Shown: positions 9,780-18,536, counted from the first letter of the stretch. The stretch: 64,000 nucleotides of DNA from Micromonospora sp. M71_S20 (GCF_003664255.1 NZ_RCCV01000004.1:744001-808000); one strand, 5' to 3'. Program-made: numbers and translations. Notes: generated from the letters alone by a model not told the origin.

Positions 9780-11074
9780 GCGCGGTCGGGCACCCGGCGG
9801 CCACGTCCCGGCAGCCGGGGCGCCTGACCGGCAACCGCGACTTCCTGCTGCTCTGGGTCGGCTCCGGGGTCTCCGCGCTGGGTTCCCGGGCCACCTCGAT
9901 CAGCTATACCCTGCTGGTCTTCTGGTCCACCGGATCGGCCACGGCGGCCAGCCTGGTGACCTTCGCCGCGCTGCTGCCCAACCTGGTGACCCAGTTACCG
10001 GCGGGGGCGCTGGTGGACCGCTGGGACCGTCGGCGGACCATGGTGTTCTGCAACGTCGGGCGGATCGTCGCGATCGGCAGCGTCGCGGTCGCGGTGGCCC
10101 GGGACTCGGTGTGGCTGCCGCACCTGATGGCGGTCGCGTTCGTGGAGGCCAGCCTGGGCATCTGCTACGCCCTGGCCGAACGCGCCGCGGTGTTCAACGT
10201 GGTCCCGGCCGACAGGTACGGCGCGGCGACGGCGGCAAACGAGTCGCGGGCCAACGCGGCCAGCATCCTCGGCCAGCCGGCCGGCAGCATGCTGTACACG
10301 TTGACGCGCTGGGCGCCCTTCGGCTTCGCCGTGCTGATGCACGTGATCTCGCTGGTCACCCTGCTGTTCGTGCGGCGGGACCTGCAGGCGCCGAAGGCGC
10401 GCGCGGACGAGCCCGGTGGCCTGCTGGCCCGGATGCGGGAGGGCTTCGTCTTCGTCTGGGGCCAGCTGTACCTGCGCCGTGCCCTCGGCCTCTTCGCGGC
10501 GAGCAACATCCTGTTCCAGGTGCTGGGCCTGGGCCTCCTGGTGATCGTCAAGAACCAGGGCGGCTCGCCATCCACGGTCGGGATGTTGCTCATGGTGAAC
10601 AGCGTGTTCGGCATGGCCGGCGCGATGACCAGCAATTTCTACCTGAGGCGGTGGGGGATCCGCCGGATCATCATGGGGGTCAACATCGCCTGGGCGGTGC
10701 TGATGCCGCTGCTCGCGCTGGCGCCGAGACTCGTCGTCCTCGGCGCGATCTTCGCGTTGATCCATTACGGCGCCGGCATCAGCAACGTGGCCGGGATGTT
10801 GTACGTGCTCCAGAGCGCACCCGACCACCTGCGCGGGCGGGCCGGCTCGATCGTCATGCTGCTCAGCTCGGGAGCCAACTCGCTGGGGGCGCTGTTCGCG
10901 GGCCTCCTGCTCGACTCGACGAGCATCACCAGGGCCATGCTGATCGTGGGCGGGGCGATGGGGGTGATCGCGGTGCTCGCGGTGCTCGGCTTCGGCGGTC
11001 GGGCCCGGGCCGAGGCGGAGCGGGCCGAGGCCGCCGAGCGGGAGCGGGACCGCGGCGATATGGACGGAATATAG
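9776..11074 (+). CDS. MFS transporter, probable exporter of the NRPS product
   Basis: 432 aa from a GTG at 9776 that overlaps the carbamoyltransferase stop (GTGA). Other in-frame starts upstream lie inside the previous gene. It shows about twelve hydrophobic segments, the loop 2-3 motif region VDRWDRRRTM, and a charged cytoplasmic tail ending ERDRGDMDGI. It resembles the MFS_3/enterobactin-exporter-like group. Position within the biosynthetic operon suggests export or self-resistance for the peptide (inference). The substrate cannot be read from sequence. Confidence 0.88.
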   Translation: MSAVGHPAATSRQPGRLTGNRDFLLLWVGSGVSALGSRATSISYTLLVFWSTGSATAASLVTFAALLPNLVTQLPAGALVDRWDRRRTMVFCNVGRIVAIGSVAVAVARDSVWLPHLMAVAFVEASLGICYALAERAAVFNVVPADRYGAATAANESRANAASILGQPAGSMLYTLTRWAPFGFAVLMHVISLVTLLFVRRDLQAPKARADEPGGLLARMREGFVFVWGQLYLRRALGLFAASNILFQVLGLGLLVIVKNQGGSPSTVGMLLMVNSVFGMAGAMTSNFYLRRWGIRRIIMGVNIAWAVLMPLLALAPRLVVLGAIFALIHYGAGISNVAGMLYVLQSAPDHLRGRAGSIVMLLSSGANSLGALFAGLLLDSTSITRAMLIVGGAMGVIAVLAVLGFGGRARAEAERAEAAERERDRGDMDGI

Positions 11075-11130
11075 CGGAGCGGCAGAGCCTGGGAGGGATC
11101 GCACGGCTTGGGACGGTGAGGAGCCCCGGA

Positions 11131-12066
11131 ATGAACGAGCACGCGAGCTGGAAACCGTTGGAGATCACCCCGGAGAGCGCCGGCTGCGCGCCGAGCGCCG
11201 AGGGCCTGGTCGGCCACCTCCGCGAGCTGGACCTGGCGGCGGTCCTCACCGCCGAGAAGGCGCTCGTCTTCCGTGGCTTCGGCGTCCGGCCGGAGACCCT
11301 GGACCCGGTGATGGACCTGCTGCTGCCGAGGCGACTGGCGTACGTGCACGGCAACTCGCCGCGCACGAAGGTGGGCCGCAACGTCTACACGTCCACCGAG
11401 TACCCGGCCCGCTACACGATCTCGATGCACAACGAGCTGTCGTACGCCGCCCGGTGGCCGGCCCGGCTGCTCTTCTTCTGCCAGATCGCGGCCGAGACCG
11501 GCGGCGCGACCCCGGTTGTCGACGCCGCGCTGTGGCTCGACTCGCTGGACCCGCAGCTGCGCGCGGACTTCGCCGGCGGCCTGCGCTACCAGCAGAACCT
11601 GCACGACGGGATGGGGCTGGGCAAGAGCTGGCGGGAGACGTTCGAGACCGACAGCCGCGACGAGGTCGAGGAGTTCCTCGCCGGCGCCGGCGCCACCTGG
11701 GAGTGGACCGCCGACGGGCTGCGGGTGATCCAGCTCCGGCCGGCCACGCTGCGGCACCCGGTCACCGGGGCCGAGGTGTGGTTCAACCAGGCGGACCAGT
11801 GGCACCCGGCCGGCCTGGACGACGACATCGCCAGGGTGATGACCCAGGTGATGGGCCCGGACGAGCTGCCCCAGTCGGTGACCTTCGCCGACGGCTCCCC
11901 GATCCCCGACGAGTACGTCACCCAGATCCGCGACCGGGGCCTGGAGGCCGCGGTCGACGTCGACTGGCGGGTCGGCGACCTGCTGCTGATCGACAACGTG
12001 CTGACCGCGCACGGCCGGCGCCCGTACACGGGCGACCGCCGGGTGCTGGTGGCGATGTCGGACTGA
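11131..12066 (+). CDS. Fe(II)/2-oxoglutarate oxygenase, TauD/SyrP-like hydroxylase
   Basis: 311 aa; ATG at 11131 follows a GAGGAG-type ribosome site at about 11118. The iron triad is visible as H100-x-E102 (MHNELSY) and H294 (LTAHGRRPY), followed by the 2-oxoglutarate-binding Arg in GDRRVLV. The HxE rather than HxD facial triad and the HNELSY context are those of the clavaminate synthase/SyrP-like group, whose members hydroxylate an amino acid, often while tethered to a carrier protein. A3 of the NRPS looks Asn/Asp-like, so beta-hydroxylation of that residue is a reasonable guess, not shown. Confidence 0.88.
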   Translation: MNEHASWKPLEITPESAGCAPSAEGLVGHLRELDLAAVLTAEKALVFRGFGVRPETLDPVMDLLLPRRLAYVHGNSPRTKVGRNVYTSTEYPARYTISMHNELSYAARWPARLLFFCQIAAETGGATPVVDAALWLDSLDPQLRADFAGGLRYQQNLHDGMGLGKSWRETFETDSRDEVEEFLAGAGATWEWTADGLRVIQLRPATLRHPVTGAEVWFNQADQWHPAGLDDDIARVMTQVMGPDELPQSVTFADGSPIPDEYVTQIRDRGLEAAVDVDWRVGDLLLIDNVLTAHGRRPYTGDRRVLVAMSD

Positions 12067-12092
12067 CCGGCGCGACCGAGGAGATGCCCCAG

Positions 12093-12899
12093 ATGTCCCC
12101 GCTCCGCCCGGCCGGCGGTGATCCCTGGCTGCGGGTGTTCCGGGGCGGCGCGCACGCGGGGCTGCGGTTGGTGTGCCTGCCGCACGCCGGCGGCTCGGCC
12201 GGTTTCTTCCAGACCTGGGCGGGTTCGCTGCCGGACTCCGTCGACCTGCTCGCCGTCCGGTACCCGGGTCGGCAGGACCGGCTCGCCGAGCCGTGCGTCG
12301 ACCGGATGGACCTGCTCGCCGACCGGGTCACCGAATCGCTCGCCCCGTACCTGGACCGTCCCCTCGCCCTGTTCGGCCACAGCATGGGCGCCTCGGTCGC
12401 CTACGAGGTGGCCGTCCGGCTGGAGGAGCGGCTCGGCGTCGTGCCGACCCTCCTGTTCGTCTCGGGGCACGGGGCACCGCACGTCACCCGGATCGACCAG
12501 CACCCCGACCACCTCGACGACGAGGAGTTCCTCGCCCGGATCGCCGCGCTCGGCGAGGTGGATCCGGTGGTCTTCCGCTCGCCGAAGCTGCGGGAGCTGG
12601 TCGTGCCGGCGCTCCGGGCCGACCTGCGGCTGATCCACGGCTACCTGCCGCGTCCGCCGCGGACGGTGTCCGCGCCGATCACGGCGTACCTCGGCACGGG
12701 GGATCCGGCCTGCGACCGGGAATCGGTCTCCGCCTGGGCGGAGCTGACCACCGGTGGCTTCCGGCTGCGGGCGTTCCCCGGCGACCACTTCTATCTCGTA
12801 CCGGCACGGGCGGAGCTGCTCGCGGACCTGACCGCGCAGCTCGACGACCGGCCGGGCGCACCCCGTGCCGCGGCATCCGTGGCCGCGCACCTGACCTGA
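12093..12899 (+). CDS. Type II (editing) thioesterase
   Basis: 268 aa. I chose ATG 12093 over ATG 12084 because GAGGAG at 12078-12083 then has a 9-base spacing. Alpha/beta-hydrolase with GHSMGA (nucleophile S97), YPGRQDRLAEP near the N-terminus and the catalytic His in GDHFYLV, all typical of GrsT-like thioesterases that clear mis-primed carrier proteins. It lies 26 bases behind the oxygenase gene. It is a separate protein from the PBP-like release domain of the NRPS, so the cluster has editing and release functions of different folds. Confidence 0.93.
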   Translation: MSPLRPAGGDPWLRVFRGGAHAGLRLVCLPHAGGSAGFFQTWAGSLPDSVDLLAVRYPGRQDRLAEPCVDRMDLLADRVTESLAPYLDRPLALFGHSMGASVAYEVAVRLEERLGVVPTLLFVSGHGAPHVTRIDQHPDHLDDEEFLARIAALGEVDPVVFRSPKLRELVVPALRADLRLIHGYLPRPPRTVSAPITAYLGTGDPACDRESVSAWAELTTGGFRLRAFPGDHFYLVPARAELLADLTAQLDDRPGAPRAAASVAAHLT

Positions 12900-12935
12900 C
12901 CGGCACCGCCGGAACCGCACCGTGGAGGGCACATC

Positions 12936-14114
12936 GTGACCGCACCGGACGTCGAGGCGACGCCGCAGCCGCTCGTGGACGTGGACCAGGAACGCCACGC
13001 GCGCTTCCGTACCTCCTTCGAGGCGGTGACGGACTTCGGGCGACGGGTGCTGGCGGCCCGGTTGGCCGCCGCCGGCGTCCTGCCCGCTTCCGGCACCAGC
13101 GCCGGACGGGAGGAGATCCTGGCCCGGCTCGCGGTGGCACCCGGCTACCAGCGGCTCGGCGACGCCCTGCTCGACCTGCTGGAACGCGCCGACCTGCTGC
13201 GTCGGCACGGCGACGGGCTCGCCGTCACCGCACGGGTCGCCGAGGCGGCCGGGTTCGCCGAGGACGACGCGGTCGACGCGTCGGCGGCGGCGCTGCGCCG
13301 GGAGCACCCGGAGGCCGCCGGATACGTGCCGCTGCTGGTCGCCTGCCAGACGCAGCTGGTCGAGGTGGTACGGGGCGACCGGCCGGCGAACGAGGTGCTC
13401 CTTCCGGGCGGTTCGGCCGACCTGGTCTCCGCGATCTACCGGGACAACGTCCAACTGGACTTCTACAACCGGCTCTGCGCGGCGCGGGTGCGGGAGCACG
13501 TCCGGCAGTTCCTCCGACGCTATCCCCGGTCCTTCGTCCAGGTCATGGAGGTGGGGGCCGGCACCGGCGGCACCACCGGGCCGGTGCTGGACGCCCTGGC
13601 GGACCGGGCGGAGCGACTGCGGTACTTCTACACCGACGTGGGTCCCGCGTTCCTGCGGCTGGGGCGGCAGCGCTTCGGCGTCGGCCGGCCCCACGTCGAC
13701 TTCGCCCGCTACAACGTGGAGGGCGCACCCGAGGACCAGGGCTTCGAACCCGGTTCGATGGAGGTCGTCCTGGCCAGCAATGTCCTGCACGCCACCATGC
13801 GGATCTCCACCGCGCTGCGGCACTGCCACGCGCTGCTCAAGCCGGGCGGCATCCTGGTGATCAACGAGATGACCAGCCGCCTCGACTACAACACGCTGAC
13901 CTTCGGCCTGGCCGAGGGATGGTGGCGGCACGCGGAGGACGAGCCGCGGGTGCCGGCGTCCCCGCTGCTGGACGTGGCGGGCTGGCGGGCGGCGCTGGGC
14001 CGGGCCGGCTTCGTCGACGTGCGGGCGCACGCCGTGCCCGGGCTCGACGCCGCCGAGCAGGTGCAGACGATGTTCGTGGCGACGGCCACGGGGGCGTCCG
14101 GGTCGTCCCGCTGA
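12936..14114 (+). CDS. SAM-dependent methyltransferase, PKS/NRPS C-MT-like, stand-alone
   Basis: 392 aa from GTG 12936 with GGAGGG about 8 bases upstream. The N-terminal third is a helical cap. The Rossmann methyltransferase core has motif I EVGAGTGGTTG and the segment SNVLHATMRISTALRHCHALLKPGG-like (split here: SNVLHATM, then LLKPGGILV). These are hallmarks of the methyltransferase domain embedded in polyketide synthases and some NRPSs (methyltransferase-12 type), here freestanding. Last gene of the cluster in this window. The methyl acceptor is unknown: a carbon, nitrogen or carboxylate of the peptide are all possible. Confidence 0.85.
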   Translation: MTAPDVEATPQPLVDVDQERHARFRTSFEAVTDFGRRVLAARLAAAGVLPASGTSAGREEILARLAVAPGYQRLGDALLDLLERADLLRRHGDGLAVTARVAEAAGFAEDDAVDASAAALRREHPEAAGYVPLLVACQTQLVEVVRGDRPANEVLLPGGSADLVSAIYRDNVQLDFYNRLCAARVREHVRQFLRRYPRSFVQVMEVGAGTGGTTGPVLDALADRAERLRYFYTDVGPAFLRLGRQRFGVGRPHVDFARYNVEGAPEDQGFEPGSMEVVLASNVLHATMRISTALRHCHALLKPGGILVINEMTSRLDYNTLTFGLAEGWWRHAEDEPRVPASPLLDVAGWRAALGRAGFVDVRAHAVPGLDAAEQVQTMFVATATGASGSSR

Positions 14115-14351
14115 CGTTCCGCCCCTGCGCGTACGCCCCGGACCGGGGCCGCGTCCGCCGGGCCGCGCCTCGCGGTCGCCGTGCGGTCGGGGCCCCGGTA
14201 CGGGTGCGCGCGACCCCTGCCGGCGCACGTACCGGTACGGGAACCCGGTAGGTCCTTGCCGGCACCCCTAAAAGTTCCGGCAAGATCTTTCGTTCGCGAA
14301 TATTCGGTGATATCAATCTCGCACTCGATTCCTCTACCCCCGGAGTGCGAC
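14115..14351. other. Intergenic, end of biosynthetic operon, promoter region of esterase gene
   Basis: No gene seen. The left half is GC-rich with short self-complementary stretches around CCGGTACGGG. From about 14268 an AT-richer island contains the 10-base palindrome CGAATATTCG (14297-14306), likely part of the promoter or an operator for the following esterase gene. I cannot assign -35/-10 boxes with confidence. Confidence 0.4.
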
Positions 14352-15155
14352 GTGCGGAGAACCCGTCTCGTTTCCCTCGCCCTGAGCCTGGCCACGGCTC
14401 TCGGCGTCAGCCTCACCCTGGCCGCGCCCGCCCAGGCCGCGCCCGCCGACCGCTACGTGGCGCTCGGCGACTCGTACGCCTCGGGCGTGGGCGCCGGCAG
14501 CTACACCAGCGAGAGCGGTTCCTGCCAGCGCAGCACCAACGCCTACCCGGCCCTGTACGCCGCCAACATCAAGCCCGCGTCGTACCGCTCGGTCGCCTGC
14601 TCCGGCGCCACCACCACCAGCCTGATCAACACGCAGCTGTCGGCGCTCAGCTCCACCACCACCCTGGTCAGCGTCACGGTCGGCGGCAACGACGTCGGCT
14701 TCGCCAACATCATGTCCACCTGCGTGCTCCAGGGCACCACGCAGTGCGTGGCCGCCGTGCAGGCCGCCGAGGACAAGGCCCGCGCCCAGCTGCCCGGCCT
14801 GCTGCGCAACGTCTACAACGGCATCAAGACCCGGGCGCCCTCGGCCCGGGTGGTGGTCGTCGGGTACCCGGTCTTCTACCAGCTCGGCACCGTCTGCGTC
14901 GGCCTGAGCGCCACCTCGCGGGCGAAGATCAACGAGGGCATCAACCTGGTGGACGACATCACCCGCACCGCCGCCGTCGCCGCCGGCTTCAAGTTCGCCG
15001 ACGTGCGGTCGCAGTTCGTCGGGCACCAGCTGTGCAGCTACGGCGAGAAGTGGCTGCACGCCCTCAACTACACCAACCTCGGCGTCTCCTACCACCCGAC
15101 CGCGGCCGGCCAGTCCGGCGGTTACTACCCGGTCTTCCGCTCCGTCGCGGGCTGA
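14352..15155 (+). CDS. Secreted SGNH/GDSL esterase or lipase
   Basis: 267 aa from GTG 14352 (GGAG at 14342-14345). A Sec signal peptide, RRTRLVSLALSLATALG then ASA-like AQAAPA, precedes the mature enzyme. Block I is GDSYASG (nucleophile Ser), block III VGGND, block V YHPTAAGQ with the catalytic His. The residue three before this His is Val, where Asp or Glu usually sits, so the enzyme may work as a dyad with a main-chain oxygen, as described for the Streptomyces scabies esterase. It resembles the Streptomyces extracellular lipase family; substrate unknown. It converges on the gene ending at 15343. Confidence 0.9.
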   Translation: MRRTRLVSLALSLATALGVSLTLAAPAQAAPADRYVALGDSYASGVGAGSYTSESGSCQRSTNAYPALYAANIKPASYRSVACSGATTTSLINTQLSALSSTTTLVSVTVGGNDVGFANIMSTCVLQGTTQCVAAVQAAEDKARAQLPGLLRNVYNGIKTRAPSARVVVVGYPVFYQLGTVCVGLSATSRAKINEGINLVDDITRTAAVAAGFKFADVRSQFVGHQLCSYGEKWLHALNYTNLGVSYHPTAAGQSGGYYPVFRSVAG

Positions 15156-15224
15156 CCGGCGCGCTCCGGCGTCCGGGCGGTCCCGGTCCCGCCCCCCTCG
15201 GGGCCGGGAGCGTCCAGGGCGGGA

Positions 15225-15265
15225 GGACGGGGCACGGTCGCCCGCGCGGCGACCGTGCCCCGTCC
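15225..15265. terminator. Strong hairpin, bidirectional terminator
   Basis: An 18-base perfect stem (15225-15242 with 15248-15265) closed by a 5-base loop lies between two convergent genes. GGGGCACGGTCGCC is the inner part of the left arm. It needs no T-run, as is usual in high-GC actinobacteria. Confidence 0.75.
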
Positions 15266-15270
15266 GACCA

Positions 15271-15299
15271 TCCGGCGTTCCGGTCGACGGAACGCCGGA
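15271..15299. terminator. Second hairpin between convergent genes
   Basis: Perfect 12-base stem TCCGGCGTTCCG (15271-15282) with its complement at 15288-15299 and loop GTCGA. It lies 5 bases after the first hairpin and probably stops transcription arriving from the minus-strand gene. Confidence 0.65.
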
Positions 15300-15342
15300 C
15301 GGCCGGAACGACCCCGGGGCGAGGGTGCCGGGGCCGCCCCGG

Positions 15343-16956
15343 TCAGCACCGGACGATCGTGGAGTTGCTCAGCCCGACGTTGCTGATGGTCAGGCCGTCC
15401 GCGCAGGGGTTCTCCACGATCCGGCTGTTCACCAGGGTGAAGTTGCGCAGCGTGATGTCCCGGTTGCCGGGGAACTCGGTGCGCTCGGCCAGCCGCACCT
15501 CGCCGCCGCCGCTGATCGTGCCGCCCCCGGCCGCGATGTCCACCCCCTGGCAGTTCTCGATCAGGATCGCGTTGTTTCCGGTGTTGGCGATGTCCACCCG
15601 GTCGATGGTGGCCCCGCCGGACTCGGAGACGCAGAAGATCCCCCGGCCGCCGCCGCGTGCCCGGACGGTGCCCACCCGGACGTTGGTCGGGTAGCCGGAG
15701 CCCACCCGCCCGTTGCGGTTGGCCATCCGGAAGGCGGCGTACCCGGTGCCGGCGCCGGCGTTCTCGGCGTCGACGGTGGTGACCGTGGCGTTGATCGTCT
15801 GGTTGAGCAGCAGGCCCGACTCGCCCACGTCGCGCGCCGTGACGGTGCCGATGGTCAGCCCGTCCACGCCGTACGTCTCGACCGCGTGGGAACTGGCGCC
15901 GGAGACGTACGCGCTGTCGATGCGGACGTTGCGGCTCCACTGGCTGGTGTCCCCGCGGTTGTCGATCCGGATCCCGAGCCCGCTGCCGAGCCGCATGTCG
16001 ATCCGGCCGAGGACGACGTCCGTGACGTTGCGCAGGAAGATCCCGTAGAGCGGGGTGCCGGTGACGGTGAGGTGCCCGACCTCGACGTGGCTGGTGCCGC
16101 GGGAGTAGATGGGCGCCTGGTCACCGCTGCCCGAACCGGTGACGTTGATGGTGCCGCACACGTCGATCGCCGTGTAGCTGGGCAGGGAGATCCGTGAGCC
16201 GGCGCTCATCGAGCCGGAGCCGCGGACGACAACGCGCTGCTTGCTGGTCCGCCCGGCGCTGAGGCTGTTCACCGCGGCCTGGACGGCGGCCCGCATGTCG
16301 CTGCCGGTGTAGACCGTGGTGCCGCCGTTGCGGGCGGTCCAGGTGCCGCCGCTGAGCACCGCCTCGGCCTGGAACGCGCCGCTGCCGCAGCCGGCACCGC
16401 CGGAGCCGAGGCTGATCAGTTGCCACTGCTGGTTGGCGCCGTCGAGATCCTGGTACTGCGAGATCGTCGCACCGTCCGCGGTGGACCACTGCCACACGTC
16501 GAGCGCCTTGTTCGAGTGCCGGTTGACGAGGCGGACGTATCCGCCGGCGCTGTCGGCGAGCCGGAAGTGCTGCCGGGTGTTGCCGCTGGCGGCGGTGTTC
16601 TGGACGAGCGGCACCCCGTCCTCGGCGCTCGGCAGTTCCAGCACCTTGCCGCTGTGCGCCGAACGGATCTGGTGGTAGCCGCCGCCCACGTCGACGAACC
16701 GCCACTGCTGCACGGCCAGGTCGTTGCGGGTGAACTGGTTGACCGGCGCGCCGTCGGCGGTGGACCAGCCCCACAGGTCCATGGCCTTGCCGCTGTGCCG
16801 GTTGACGAGGACGTAGTTGGCGCCGGGGTCGACCGTGGCCGCCGCGGCGGGTCGCGGACCGACGGCCACGGCGGCGCCGACGAGCGTCAGCACGGCCGTG
16901 GCCACCAGGCCGAGGCGTCGACGGGCGGGCTTCCTGTTCGGGTCGGGGGACGTCAT
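15343..16956 (-). CDS. Secreted ricin-lectin plus right-handed beta-helix protein
   Basis: 537 aa; ATG at 16956 with AAGGAGC just upstream. After a signal peptide (RRRLGLVATAVLTLVGA ... AAAA) comes a CBM13/ricin beta-trefoil of about 140 residues with repeated NRHSGKAMDLWGWSTADGAPVNQ / NRHSNKALDVWQWSTADGATI-type units and QQW motifs. A parallel beta-helix of about 350 residues (pectate-lyase-3/polygalacturonase-like, with N-x-x-I ladders) follows and ends in VRC. It most likely binds and cleaves a plant or microbial polysaccharide outside the cell. No catalytic residues can be named. An AGCGCT-core operator lies upstream. Confidence 0.88.
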   Translation of the reverse strand: MTSPDPNRKPARRRLGLVATAVLTLVGAAVAVGPRPAAAATVDPGANYVLVNRHSGKAMDLWGWSTADGAPVNQFTRNDLAVQQWRFVDVGGGYHQIRSAHSGKVLELPSAEDGVPLVQNTAASGNTRQHFRLADSAGGYVRLVNRHSNKALDVWQWSTADGATISQYQDLDGANQQWQLISLGSGGAGCGSGAFQAEAVLSGGTWTARNGGTTVYTGSDMRAAVQAAVNSLSAGRTSKQRVVVRGSGSMSAGSRISLPSYTAIDVCGTINVTGSGSGDQAPIYSRGTSHVEVGHLTVTGTPLYGIFLRNVTDVVLGRIDMRLGSGLGIRIDNRGDTSQWSRNVRIDSAYVSGASSHAVETYGVDGLTIGTVTARDVGESGLLLNQTINATVTTVDAENAGAGTGYAAFRMANRNGRVGSGYPTNVRVGTVRARGGGRGIFCVSESGGATIDRVDIANTGNNAILIENCQGVDIAAGGGTISGGGEVRLAERTEFPGNRDITLRNFTLVNSRIVENPCADGLTISNVGLSNSTIVRC

Positions 16957-17175
16957 GCGGCTCCTTCGGCTGGCGCGGGGTGGCGGGAGGGGTGCGCGAC
17001 CGCCCCGTCGAGGTCGCTAGTAATCCACTCCCGTCGATGCAAAGGCAATGGTAAGCGCTTTCCCTCGTCGGCGCGAAGGTCGCCGGCGCGATGTTCCTCG
17101 TGGCCCGGCCGGCTCACGGGCGACGAGCCTGCCCGGCGCAGGAGCAGGTTCCGCCCCGGCGCTGGTCACGGCGCC
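16957..17175. other. Upstream region of the lectin/beta-helix gene
   Basis: No intact gene. It carries the promoter region of the minus-strand gene: on that strand TTGCAT or TTGCCT followed by GATTAC/TACTAG at about 17016-17046 could be -35/-10. The AGCGCT palindrome (17050-17063) sits just upstream of these boxes. The right part runs into a probable gene remnant. Confidence 0.4.
17050..17063. promoter_or_regulatory. LacI-family-like operator GGTAAGCGCTTTCC
   Basis: 14-base near-perfect palindrome (one mismatched pair) with AAGCGCTT core. It nearly matches the perfect GGAAAGCGCTTTCC upstream of the pectate lyase gene. Such GC-centred palindromes are typical LacI-family sugar-regulator sites. 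No LacI gene lies in the window, so the regulator would act from elsewhere. Confidence 0.6.
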
Positions 17176-17343
17176 GTGTACGCTCCCGACGGTCGGGTCC
17201 TCGCCGACGCCGGCACCGGCCCCGGGCCCGCCGTCGCCGACCTGGACGACGCGGTCCTGCGCCGGCACCGCGACGCGCTGCGGATGCGCACCGACCGGGC
17301 CGCCGTCCCGGCGGGCAGCCCACCACGTGAGGAGAACCTGTGA
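17161..17343 (+). pseudogene. Probable C-terminal remnant of a carbon-nitrogen hydrolase (nitrilase family)
   Basis: The plus frame ending in TGA at 17341-17343 reads AGHGAVYAPDGRVLADAG and then GPAVADLDDAVLRRHRDALR. This matches the C-terminal end of carbon-nitrogen hydrolases (a 'DPDG-vla-aG-g-g-vvADLD' pattern before the closing helix). The N-terminal and catalytic Glu-Lys-Cys parts are absent, and upstream frames are not clearly homologous. Its stop overlaps the GTG start of the next gene (GTGA), as if it was once the first gene of that operon. A short coupled leader ORF from GTG 17176 is an alternative. Confidence 0.4.
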
Positions 17344-18515
17344 CCGGCACCGGCACGATCGCTGTCCACGGCGACGACGGGTTGAGCCCGGGCGGGGCGG
17401 TGTCGCCGCCGATCGTGCAGAGCGCCACCTTCAGCGCCGAGTCCGACGAGCAGTTCGCCGCCGTCGCCACCGAGACCCGGGGCCACGCCTTCTACACGCG
17501 CTACGGCAACCCGAACCACGCGCAGGTCGCCGCCGTGGTCGCCCAGCTGGAGGGCGCCGAGGCGGGCATGGTCACCGCCTCGGGGATGGGCGCGATCAGC
17601 ACGATCGCCCTGGCCCTGCTCTCCGCCGGGGACCACGTCATCGTGCAGCGCAGCACGTACGGCGGCACGACGTCCCTGGTCACCGGCCTGCTGGCCCGCT
17701 TCGGGGTGGCCTTCACCCAGGTGGACCAGACGGACACCGACGCCTTCGTCCGGGCGCTGCGCCCGCAGACCCGGCTGGTCCTGGTGGAGACCCCGAGCAA
17801 CCCCCTGCTCGAACTGACCGACCTGGCCGCCGTCGTCGAGCTGGCGCACGCCAACGACGCGCTGGTCGCTGTCGACAACACCTTCGCCACCCCGGTCAAC
17901 CAGCGGCCGGCGGAGTTCGGCGCCGACCTGGTCTGGCACAGCGGGACGAAGTACCTCGGCGGGCACTCCGACGTCTCGGCCGGGGTGATCGTCGGCTCCG
18001 CCGACCTGGTCGACCGGGTCTGGCAGACCGCCGTCGTCACCGGCAGCACGCTCGGCCCCATCGACGCCTGGCTGCTGCTGCGGGGCATCCGCACCCTGTC
18101 GCTGCGGGTGGACCGGCACAACGCCAACGCGCTGGCCCTGGCCCGGGCGGTCGAGGGTCACCCCGCCGTGCGGCGGGTCCGCTACCCGGGGCTGCCGACG
18201 CATCCCCAGCACGAGCTGGCCGGCCGGCAGATGACCGGCTTCGGCGGGGTGCTCGGCGTCGAGCTGCGCGACGGGCGGGCGGCGGCCGGGCTGCTCGACG
18301 GCCTCCGCCTGGCCAAGCGGGCGGCCAGCCTGGGCAGCGTCAGCACCCTCGTGGTGCACCCGCGCTCGATGTGGGCCGGGATCGTCGACGCCGAGCAGTT
18401 GGCCGCCACCGGCATCGGCGAAGGGCTCGTCCGGGTCTCCACCGGCATCGAGGACACCGAGGACCTCGTCGCGGACTTCCTGGCGGCCCTCGACGCGGCG
18501 GACCGGGCGGAGTAG
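17340..18515 (+). CDS. Cys/Met-metabolism PLP-dependent enzyme (cystathionine gamma-synthase or methionine gamma-lyase-like)
   Basis: 391 aa from GTG 17340 with GGAG at 17331-17334. Fold-type I PLP enzyme: YTRYGNPNH near the N-terminus contacts the cofactor phosphate of the partner subunit, ETPSNP and DNTFATP flank the ring-stacking region, and SGTKYLGGHSDV carries the Schiff-base Lys. It performs gamma-replacement or gamma-elimination on homoserine or methionine derivatives in the cytoplasm. Synthase and lyase cannot be told apart by eye. The gene stands alone apart from the remnant in front of it. Confidence 0.9.
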   Translation: MTGTGTIAVHGDDGLSPGGAVSPPIVQSATFSAESDEQFAAVATETRGHAFYTRYGNPNHAQVAAVVAQLEGAEAGMVTASGMGAISTIALALLSAGDHVIVQRSTYGGTTSLVTGLLARFGVAFTQVDQTDTDAFVRALRPQTRLVLVETPSNPLLELTDLAAVVELAHANDALVAVDNTFATPVNQRPAEFGADLVWHSGTKYLGGHSDVSAGVIVGSADLVDRVWQTAVVTGSTLGPIDAWLLLRGIRTLSLRVDRHNANALALARAVEGHPAVRRVRYPGLPTHPQHELAGRQMTGFGGVLGVELRDGRAAAGLLDGLRLAKRAASLGSVSTLVVHPRSMWAGIVDAEQLAATGIGEGLVRVSTGIEDTEDLVADFLAALDAADRAE

Positions 18516-18536
18516 CGTCCCGCCCGGCCGCGCGGG

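Noticed and set aside
11586..14228. 880-codon minus-strand frame under the NRPS tailoring genes
   Set aside because: Low-complexity shadow sequence with no family motifs; the plus-strand genes are well supported.
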